Source: DATGMS01 sp040905145
GTDB lineage: Bacteria > Bacteroidota > Bacteroidia > Cytophagales > Cyclobacteriaceae
Direction: 5' to 3'
Length of the DNA stretch: 19,013 bases
Assembly: GCA_040905145.1 (NCBI GenBank)
Contig: JBBDSC010000200.1
Coordinates: 1 to 19,013 of the forward strand
Position 1 is the first letter of the stretch, and the number at the start of each line of letters is the position of its first letter. Below are positions 7,481 to 13,810 of the stretch, piece after piece. Both the position numbers and the translations under genes were made by a program. Below the pieces are notes generated by a model. That model was not told the DNA's origin. It worked only from the letters and a program-made list of their open reading frames with translations, and did no database searches.

Positions 7481-8542
7481 ATGGAAACCATAGAAAAGAA
7501 AGATATCAGGAAATTGTCTTTGGCTCAACTGGAAGATTTTTTTCTTTCGGTAGGGGAGAAGAAGTTCCGGGCCAAGCAGGTATATGAATGGTTATGGCAC
7601 AAGTCCTTGAAGAACTTCGATGACATGACCAACATTTCCAAATCCATCCGTGAGTTATTGAAGGATAATTTCACGATCAATCACATACAAGTGGACCTGA
7701 TGCAGCATAGTGTGGATGGTACGATCAAAAATGCGGTAAAACTTTATGATGATAAAATCGTGGAATCGGTTCTTATTCCGACCTCCAAAAGAATCACGGC
7801 CTGTATTTCTTCGCAGGTAGGATGTAGTTTGGACTGCAATTTTTGTGCAACGGCGCGGTTGAAAAGAATGCGGAACCTGAATGCTGATGAAATCTACGAT
7901 CAGGTGGTAGCCATCAAAGAGGAAGCAGAAGCCTATTTTCAGCGCCCCCTTACCAATATTGTTTTTATGGGAATGGGGGAACCTTTATTGAATTATGCGA
8001 ATGTAATGGAAGCCATCGATAAGATAACTTCGCCAGAAGGTCTTGGAATGGCACCCAAAAGGATTACCCTTTCGACGGTAGGAATTGCCAAAATGATTAG
8101 AAAGCTGGCCGATGATGGGGTGAAATTTAACCTGGCCCTTTCCCTGCACTCCGCCATTAATAAAACAAGAAGCCGGCTGATGCCTATCAATGAATTTAAT
8201 CCTATAGAAGATTTGGCGGAAGCTTTAAGATATTGGTATGCCATTACCAAGAGAAAAGTCACGTATGAATATGTCATTTGGGAAGGGATCAATGATGATG
8301 AGGAACATGCCTGGGCTTTGTCCAGATTTTGCAAGCATATCCCCTCTAAGGTGAACATTATCCAATACAATCCTATTGATGAAGGGGAATTCCGCCAGGC
8401 ATCCCAGGAAAGTGTTGAAATGTATGTGCGCATATTGGAAGGAAATGGAATAATTGCCAAAGTAAGAAAGTCCAGGGGCCAGGATATTGATGCGGCTTGT
8501 GGGCAGTTGGCCAATAAAAATGGAGAGGAGCTTTACGGGTAG
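7481..8542 (+). CDS. rlmN: Dual-specificity 23S rRNA/tRNA C2-adenosine methyltransferase RlmN
   Basis: Radical-SAM enzyme that methylates C2 of A2503 in 23S rRNA and A37 in some tRNAs, in the cytosol. From the ATG at 7481 it has 353 residues, the normal family length. Visible features: N-terminal RNA-binding part (KFRAKQVYEWLW, 28-39); the 4Fe-4S motif CSLDCNFC (Cys 115, 119, 122); the conserved Cys 108 before it; the GMGEPLLN SAM-binding motif (164-171); and Cys 340 in DAACGQL, the methyl-carrying cysteine equivalent to E. coli Cys355. The frame is open upstream to a TTG at 7451, but that extension overlaps the -7 element and carries no family similarity, so ATG 7481 is preferred. There is no Shine-Dalgarno. 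It lies just after a truncated DUF5615 gene. Confidence 0.97.
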   Translation: METIEKKDIRKLSLAQLEDFFLSVGEKKFRAKQVYEWLWHKSLKNFDDMTNISKSIRELLKDNFTINHIQVDLMQHSVDGTIKNAVKLYDDKIVESVLIPTSKRITACISSQVGCSLDCNFCATARLKRMRNLNADEIYDQVVAIKEEAEAYFQRPLTNIVFMGMGEPLLNYANVMEAIDKITSPEGLGMAPKRITLSTVGIAKMIRKLADDGVKFNLALSLHSAINKTRSRLMPINEFNPIEDLAEALRYWYAITKRKVTYEYVIWEGINDDEEHAWALSRFCKHIPSKVNIIQYNPIDEGEFRQASQESVEMYVRILEGNGIIAKVRKSRGQDIDAACGQLANKNGEELYG

Positions 8543-8553
8543 ATTTCCAGGAA

Positions 8554-8598
8554 AGGTTTTAATTAAAAAGATGATTTTTTTTAAAATTTTTTAAACCT
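8554..8598 (+). terminator. Weak AT-rich hairpin after rlmN
   Basis: AGGTTT (8554-8559) pairs with AAACCT (8593-8598), and A-rich and T-rich stretches between them can extend the stem with a bulge. It starts 12 nt after the rlmN stop. The stem is AT-rich and no strong T-run follows the right arm, so this is a weak call. Confidence 0.25.
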
Positions 8599-8797
8599 GT
8601 TTATTTCAAGATTATTTTAATTTATTCCTTTACAGTTCTCTTCTTTTTGAGGGATTTTGATTTTGGTTTCCATTAATATTTAATCAGAAGGCATACCTAA
8701 ACTAATTGGATGCTGTTCCCTTCATAAAATTTATTCTGTAATAATAGGGTTATGAAATTCTTTTTAATATATTTAAAATGCATTTCAAAGCTTATTT

Positions 8798-9400
8798 ATG
8801 GAAAGTCAGATTATAGAAAAAGCATTAATTGCCTTGAACAGAAAAGGCTATGTGCGCTCACAACTTCAAGACATTCTAGAGGAGTCACTCATTTCTTTGG
8901 AAGAATTTAATCATCATTTTTCAGATTTTAATGATTTGATTGTTTCCATTTTTGACCAGTTTTGTAAAGAAGTCGACCAGGCTTCTGCGGGTCTTGATCC
9001 ATCTGGCTCCATGGTTAAGGGTTTTTATGAAAGTTTGATGGCTACCTTTAAGGTTCATAAAAAGTACAGTTTTATTTTTCATGATTTTTATTATCTCAAT
9101 ACGGAAGTCGATGAAATTAAGGATAGGTATTTTGAATTGTTGAGGTTCAGAAAGGCTCAATTTTCACATCTTTTTCAGGTTTTTGTGGAAGCGGGTATTA
9201 TTAAAAAAGAGGTAATTGCCGGTCAGTTTGAAAACCTTACCAACCAGATGTTGGTATTGGGAGGCTTCTGGCCCACCCATAGTTATATTATCTTCGGAGA
9301 ATATAATGATCAATATTATTCAAAGCTCACTTTTTCGATGTTGGTTCCTTACTTCACAGAAAAAGGACTGGAAGAATGTAAAAGGATAAGCCACCTCTAA
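8798..9400 (+). CDS. TetR-like transcriptional regulator, divergent HTH
   Basis: 200 residues, all-helical by composition, the usual TetR length. Residues about 4-50 follow the TetR N-terminal pattern (helix ALIALNRKGY, then a helix-turn-helix ending HHFSDFNDLI, like the usual Y-x-H/Y-F-x-x-K-x-x-L). The HTH core is atypical: the consensus IAxxAGVSxGTLY region reads ILEESLISLEEFN, lacking the normal Ala-Gly-Val turn. The C-terminal part (about 75-195) with KYSFIFHDFYYLN resembles the ligand-binding domain of Bacteroidota TetR proteins. It is flanked by AT-rich spacers, in no operon. A 10-bp palindrome AAATGCATTT (8776-8785) just before the start could be an autoregulatory operator. The ligand and targets cannot be deduced. 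Confidence 0.7.
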   Translation: MESQIIEKALIALNRKGYVRSQLQDILEESLISLEEFNHHFSDFNDLIVSIFDQFCKEVDQASAGLDPSGSMVKGFYESLMATFKVHKKYSFIFHDFYYLNTEVDEIKDRYFELLRFRKAQFSHLFQVFVEAGIIKKEVIAGQFENLTNQMLVLGGFWPTHSYIIFGEYNDQYYSKLTFSMLVPYFTEKGLEECKRISHL

Positions 9401-9547
9401 CATTAGCGGTTGAGTCCGGGCAAGTAATTTGTTCTTTGGTCACTGTTTGCATAATGGGACCTTACCAGGTTTGCCATCGCAGTCTCAGTTCTGTATGCTA
9501 TTATTGATCAGCAGCTTGCTTTCCTTTTTCTGATTGAAATGATTTTT

Positions 9548-10450
9548 TTACTTGTTGCTGAAATCAAAAAGTTTTCTTTTTTCCTCTTTTGTCAGGTTAT
9601 CGTAGCCCTTTTCAGCGATCTTGTCCAGTATTTTGTCAATTTCTTCCTGGGTGCTTACATCAACAGTCTTTTTGGGTTCTGGTGAGTTGGAGCCACTACT
9701 GGGTTTTCTATAGGTGACCTTCACTTTTGGCTTCTTGGTAAAGATATTTTCGAAAAATCTTCCCACTGCCTGAATGGGATAACCTATATCCCTTCCATTA
9801 CGCAGCTGCAGAATATATAAAAAGCCCAGGGCAGCACCGCCTAAATGCGCCAGCTCACCTCCCGCATTGGCACCACTGGAATTGGCAAAAGCTACAATGA
9901 CATAAAATATCGCAATGTATTTTATTTTGACAGGTCCCAAAAGAATTAAATGGAATTCGGTATTGGGACTTAGAGTAGCTGCTCCTACCACTATGGCATA
10001 TACCCCTGCGCTTGCTCCCAACATCAATGCACCGCCCACTTGGTTGCTGAATAAAGGAGCCAGATTATAGATCAAAAGGTAAAATAATCCCCCTGTCAAG
10101 CCCCCAAGGATGTAGAGATTAACGAGTTTTCTACTTCCAAGGAATTCATTGATCAACAAACCGAACCAATACAGGAAAAGCATATTAAAAAGTATGTGAA
10201 AGAAACCTTCATGAAGGAACATATAAGTAATAATAGTCCACGGCTGTGAAAGGAAGTAGGGAATGGATGCGGGCATCATCAAATAAGACAATATTCCGCT
10301 ATATACAGCCTCTCCCCCTCCAAGGGTAAGGAAAACACGGGAAACCATCAATATAAAGTAAAGAAGGATGTTAATGGCCAATAACTTATAAAGACCATTG
10401 TCCTTATGGTTAAATGCGTTTTTTAAATTATACCAAAAGCCTCCGTACAT
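9548..10450 (-). CDS. Rhomboid-family intramembrane serine protease with C-terminal helical tail
   Basis: 300 residues counted from the ATG at 10450. This start is preferred over a TTG two codons earlier because it lies 2 nt after the upstream rhomboid stop. A six-helix membrane core is visible. Catalytic elements: H-x-x-x-N in HILFNMLFLYWFG (His 85, Asn 89), nucleophile Ser 147 in GASAG, and His 202 in AHLGG on a later helix. A roughly 80-residue cytoplasmic tail follows: a basic Pro/Ser-rich linker, then a charged helical segment (about 267-300, ILDKIAEKGYDNLTKEEKRKLFDF) of the kind appended to Bacteroidota rhomboids (DUF6576-like, from memory). It is the last gene of the mutL operon. The substrate is unknown. 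Confidence 0.9.
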   Translation of the reverse strand: MYGGFWYNLKNAFNHKDNGLYKLLAINILLYFILMVSRVFLTLGGGEAVYSGILSYLMMPASIPYFLSQPWTIITYMFLHEGFFHILFNMLFLYWFGLLINEFLGSRKLVNLYILGGLTGGLFYLLIYNLAPLFSNQVGGALMLGASAGVYAIVVGAATLSPNTEFHLILLGPVKIKYIAIFYVIVAFANSSGANAGGELAHLGGAALGFLYILQLRNGRDIGYPIQAVGRFFENIFTKKPKVKVTYRKPSSGSNSPEPKKTVDVSTQEEIDKILDKIAEKGYDNLTKEEKRKLFDFSNK

Positions 10451-10452
10451 GA

Positions 10453-11244
10453 TCAATAAAAGTTAGTTCTGTTTTTTCTCCAAGTTATCACTAGTATAGC
10501 CCCTATAAGTAATCCACTTAAGTGCGCAAAATGGGCCACATTGTCCAAGGGGTTACTGACAAAAATATTATATACTGTATATAAGCCATAAAATAACACC
10601 AAATACTTTGCCTTGATGGGCATGGGGGGGAACAATAAGAACAATTGGGTATTTGGAAATAACATTCCAAAGGCTATCAGCACCCCAAACAATGCACCTG
10701 AAGCACCCACCATAGGAATATTCACCTTAAGGTCCCTGATCCCAACCATGTTTTGATAGGCCCTGTCCACCAACGTTTCATTTTCCGGATTTCTGCTAAA
10801 GTCATCTATCAGATCATATACCCCAGGTCCAAACATGTGCCTGTTTTCAGAAACAAAACGATTAAACACTTCAGGATCAGGGTCAAAGGAAAACTGTTCT
10901 ATTTTGCTTTCAAGAGAATTCATCTGATAAGCCGTATATCCTGAATAGAGGACCCCGGAACCTATCCCACATACCATCCAAAGGATCAATATTTTTTTTG
11001 GTCCCAAAAATTGCTCCAATAAAGGACCGAATATGAACAATCCCAACATGTTACTGAACAAATGCCAGAAATCAGCATGCATAAACATATAGGTCAGAAA
11101 TTGAAAGGGCATAAAAAATTTGCTTTCTATATAATACAAAGCAAACAATCCCTTCAATTGGGGAAGGAAGTAGGACGTGATGACATAAATTCCCACAGTA
11201 ATAAGCAATAAGTTCTTTACTACCGGAGTGAGTGATCTAAACAT
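10453..11244 (-). CDS. Rhomboid-family intramembrane serine protease with long inserted loop
   Basis: 263 residues, membrane protein with the rhomboid core. Seen: H-x-x-x-N in HLFSNM (His 61, Asn 65), nucleophile Ser 182 in GASGALFG, catalytic His 241 in AHLSG, and a small-residue helix GLLIGAI after it. Between the helix at about 86-105 and the Ser-bearing helix lies a polar, acidic segment of about 70 residues (106-175), much longer than in E. coli GlpG. It probably projects from the membrane. The gene starts 3 nt after the mutL stop and is followed 2 nt after its stop by the second rhomboid, so the two are probably co-translated. Whether they act on different substrates or together is unknown. 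Confidence 0.9.
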   Translation of the reverse strand: MFRSLTPVVKNLLLITVGIYVITSYFLPQLKGLFALYYIESKFFMPFQFLTYMFMHADFWHLFSNMLGLFIFGPLLEQFLGPKKILILWMVCGIGSGVLYSGYTAYQMNSLESKIEQFSFDPDPEVFNRFVSENRHMFGPGVYDLIDDFSRNPENETLVDRAYQNMVGIRDLKVNIPMVGASGALFGVLIAFGMLFPNTQLFLLFPPMPIKAKYLVLFYGLYTVYNIFVSNPLDNVAHFAHLSGLLIGAILVITWRKNRTNFY

Positions 11245-11247
11245 AAA

Positions 11248-13107
11248 TTATTGGTTAAAAAAACTATGTATTTTATTTGTATCCAATTTGACAAAGGTTT
11301 TGTTTCCGGAAAGACCATAGTTGGGGTTTTGACAGGCAAACAACCGTCCCACCAGATTTTCCATTTCCTGACCATCTAACTTCGCTCCTTTTTTGAGCGA
11401 GGATTTTTTTGCCAATGACCTGGCCAGGTTTTCTTTTTTATCCAAAGACAACTGGGATTTGAAGTGTTTAAACTGTTCGAGCAAGGCTTCAAATAACGCT
11501 TTTTCATTATTGATGGGTACATCCGCAGGAATTCCATTGATCACAATGGCATTATTTCCAAAATCAGCAACCAAAAAGCCTAAATTAGTCAACTCTTCTT
11601 TCAAATCCATCACAAGCGCATAATCAGAAGGACTTAAATCTATACTTTGAGGAAATAGGCATTGCTGAGAAGCGCCTGCAGAATTTTGCAGCTGACGCTT
11701 GTATTTTTCATAAAGAATCCGCTCGTGGCTGGCCTGTTGGTCCAATATCAGCAATCCTGTAGACATTTGAGCCACGATATACGCCAATTCTATCTGAAAA
11801 GTAACTCCGGTATCCTCACTTTTTATCAATAAATCCACCTCTTCCTTTTTCTCCAGCCCATTGGCCTTACTTGAAAAGGTCATCAATTTTCTCTCATCAT
11901 GGTCGATTTGCAGCGCTGATCTTTCGAAATCAGCGCTTTCAGAAGGTGAGTGGTTTTCGAACAGTTTTTCCCAGCCAGAAACCCCTTGTTTTTTAAATTG
12001 AGGAGTGGAGAAAGTCTTGTAACTGTTTTCCCTCTTGACTTCGCTTTTCTGTAATTCGTCATTTTTCCAGTTTTCAGTGAAGTTTACATCTAGACTGAAA
12101 TCCAACGTGGGCACCACATTATGAGCGCCCAATGACTGTTTAACGGCTGATCGGACGATACTGTAGATGGTTTTTTCGTCATCAAATTTTATCTCTGTCT
12201 TGGTAGGGTGGACATTGATATCGATATGCGAAGGCTCAATATCCAAAAAGAGTACATAAAAAGGATGTTGATCTGGTAAAATCAATCCTTCAAAGGCATT
12301 ATTTACTGCATGATGGAGGTAATTGCTTTTAATATATCGGTTATTGACAAAGAAAAACTGTTCTCCGCGAGTTTTTTTTGCATTTTGTGGCTTTCCCACA
12401 TAGCCTTTAATTTCCAGATGGGGAGTTTCTTCTTTGCAGGTGACCAGTTGTCCTTGATAATGCTTGCCAAATATTCCAACAATCCTATGGCTTAATTTCC
12501 CCGGGACCAAATTAAAGAGCTCCATGTCATTTTGAAACAAGCTGAAGCCGGTTTCCGGGTAAGATAAAGCCACCCTTTGAAATTCTTCCACGATATGTTT
12601 CATCTCCACGGCATTGGATTTTAAGAAATTCCTCCTTGCCGGGACATTGAAAAAAAGGTTTTTAACGGTTATAGAGGTTCCTGTAGGACAGACCAATGGT
12701 TCCTGTTTTTTTACCTCAGACCCTTCAATACAGAGGTGGGTCCCCAATTCCTCCCCTCTTTGGCGGGTCTTCATTTCCACCTGTGCGACGGCTGCGATAG
12801 AGGCCAATGCTTCCCCCCTAAATCCAAAGGTCTTTATGGCAAATAGATCGGCCGAAGTTTTTATTTTGGAAGTAGCATGCCGTTCAAAACTCATTCTGGC
12901 GTCAGTCAAGGACATGCCTTTACCGTCATCGGTTACCTGTATGAGCAGTTTGCCGGCTTCCTTCACCAATACTTGAATGGTAGAGGCACCTGCATCCACA
13001 GCGTTCTCCATGAGTTCTTTGAGGGCAGAGGCAGGTCTTTGTACTACCTCTCCCGCTGCTATTTGATTGGCAATGGCGTCAGGTAGCAATCGGATAACGT
13101 CATTCAT
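11248..13107 (-). CDS. mutL: DNA mismatch repair protein MutL
   Basis: 619 residues. GHKL ATPase that couples MutS mismatch recognition to strand removal. N-terminal motifs: NQIAAGEVVQRPASALKEL (14-32, with Glu 31 as the likely general base), Asn 35, DDGKGM (60-65), RHATSK (76-81) and GFRGEALASI (95-104). A variable linker (about 335-430) leads to the C-terminal dimerisation domain with DQQASHERILYE (456-467), equivalent to the endonuclease motif DQHA-X2-E-X4-E but with Gln for His. The other usual metal positions also differ (AKKSS where SCR/ACR is expected; no CPHGRP). A QCLFP segment (482-486) resembles a beta-clamp-binding motif. Its ATG overlaps the upstream gene by 8 nt (ATGAATGA), implying translational coupling. 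Confidence 0.97.
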   Translation of the reverse strand: MNDVIRLLPDAIANQIAAGEVVQRPASALKELMENAVDAGASTIQVLVKEAGKLLIQVTDDGKGMSLTDARMSFERHATSKIKTSADLFAIKTFGFRGEALASIAAVAQVEMKTRQRGEELGTHLCIEGSEVKKQEPLVCPTGTSITVKNLFFNVPARRNFLKSNAVEMKHIVEEFQRVALSYPETGFSLFQNDMELFNLVPGKLSHRIVGIFGKHYQGQLVTCKEETPHLEIKGYVGKPQNAKKTRGEQFFFVNNRYIKSNYLHHAVNNAFEGLILPDQHPFYVLFLDIEPSHIDINVHPTKTEIKFDDEKTIYSIVRSAVKQSLGAHNVVPTLDFSLDVNFTENWKNDELQKSEVKRENSYKTFSTPQFKKQGVSGWEKLFENHSPSESADFERSALQIDHDERKLMTFSSKANGLEKKEEVDLLIKSEDTGVTFQIELAYIVAQMSTGLLILDQQASHERILYEKYKRQLQNSAGASQQCLFPQSIDLSPSDYALVMDLKEELTNLGFLVADFGNNAIVINGIPADVPINNEKALFEALLEQFKHFKSQLSLDKKENLARSLAKKSSLKKGAKLDGQEMENLVGRLFACQNPNYGLSGNKTFVKLDTNKIHSFFNQ

Positions 13108-13513
13108 TTTTAAACCTTCTTCTTAACCTAAAGAATACCACCACTAATCCCACGGCCATGGCCAGGTAAAGTAAATAATACAGGATATCAGAGCCCAAGT
13201 AAAGGTATCCGCCCATTCCACCCAATAACAGAACAAGTATTATCAACCTGATCAAACCTGTTTTCTCCAATATTAAAGGAGAGTCTTTTTTCCATTCACT
13301 TCTTTGGGTAAAAGCACCCTTGATGGAAGACCGATATTCAGAACGCAAGGTGTCATTGATTTCACGGTCTGATTGGATAAGCCCCTCAGCTTCCATTTGC
13401 TTTTTAATGTTTGCAGTGCGTTGTTCTATGTCTTCTTTTATAGGATCGTAGTGTCGGGGCTTGATGCTAAATCGCTGAGGTCTTGCTATTTTTATTATAG
13501 ATGGAAGTTTCAT
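13100..13513 (-). CDS. Small two-TM membrane protein at the head of the mutL operon
   Basis: 137 residues, not recognised as a family of known function. The N-terminal half is soluble and charged, with a PRHYDPIKEDIEQR segment (19-32) followed by a helix-prone stretch. It recalls small conserved Bacteroidota proteins that databases sometimes mislabel as riboflavin synthase beta subunit; nothing here supports that enzymatic role. Two hydrophobic helices follow (about 87-106 and 109-129), and the protein ends in a basic tail RLRRRFKNE, suggesting a cytoplasmic C-terminus. Its last 8 nt overlap the mutL start, so the two are almost certainly co-transcribed. Its position with mutL and two rhomboids hints at membrane placement of the operon products, but that is inference. 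Confidence 0.8.
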   Translation of the reverse strand: MKLPSIIKIARPQRFSIKPRHYDPIKEDIEQRTANIKKQMEAEGLIQSDREINDTLRSEYRSSIKGAFTQRSEWKKDSPLILEKTGLIRLIILVLLLGGMGGYLYLGSDILYYLLYLAMAVGLVVVFFRLRRRFKNE

Positions 13514-13563
13514 CTGTATATAATTAGTTTAAAGGTCACAACTAGGCCTGACCATAGAAGCCG

Positions 13564-13580
13564 CCCGATCTTTTATCGGG
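13564..13580. repeat. Short GC-rich hairpin in divergent spacer
   Basis: CCCGAT (13564-13569) and ATCGGG (13575-13580) form a perfect 6-bp stem with a 5-nt loop. No T-run follows in either direction, so it is not a normal terminator. It lies in the 5' leader of the mutL operon if that promoter is further upstream. Confidence 0.4.
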
Positions 13581-13738
13581 AATTCACCATGGGGAATTGT
13601 TCCTATTCGGAAGTGTGTGAATAGATCCTTATGGCTCATTTCGTGATGGAAATATAATAATTTATCCTCTTGGTATGTTATTTAAATAAACATACTTCAC
13701 TTTATCATTTTTTGCAGGTGGAAACGCCGTTTTTTATG

Positions 13739-13746
13739 TATGTTTG
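13739..13746 (+). promoter_or_regulatory. -7 promoter element of the GH3 fusion gene
   Basis: TATGTTTG matches the Bacteroidota TAnnTTTG exactly and lies 64 nt upstream of the ATG at 13811. A TTTG at 13711-13714 could be the -33 element, but the 24-nt spacer is slightly long. An inverted copy (TATGTTTA on the minus strand, 13694-13687) lies about 45 nt away and could serve the divergent mutL operon. Confidence 0.5.
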
Positions 13747-13810
13747 AATTTAGTGAGTAGCGTATTACAAAGATATTTTAATTATTCTGCAATAAAAATT
13801 TAACGTCTTC

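Noticed and set aside
10451..10456. TTG start for the second rhomboid, overlapping the upstream stop
   Set aside because: The ATG at 10450 lies two codons later, directly after the upstream stop, and is the simpler start.
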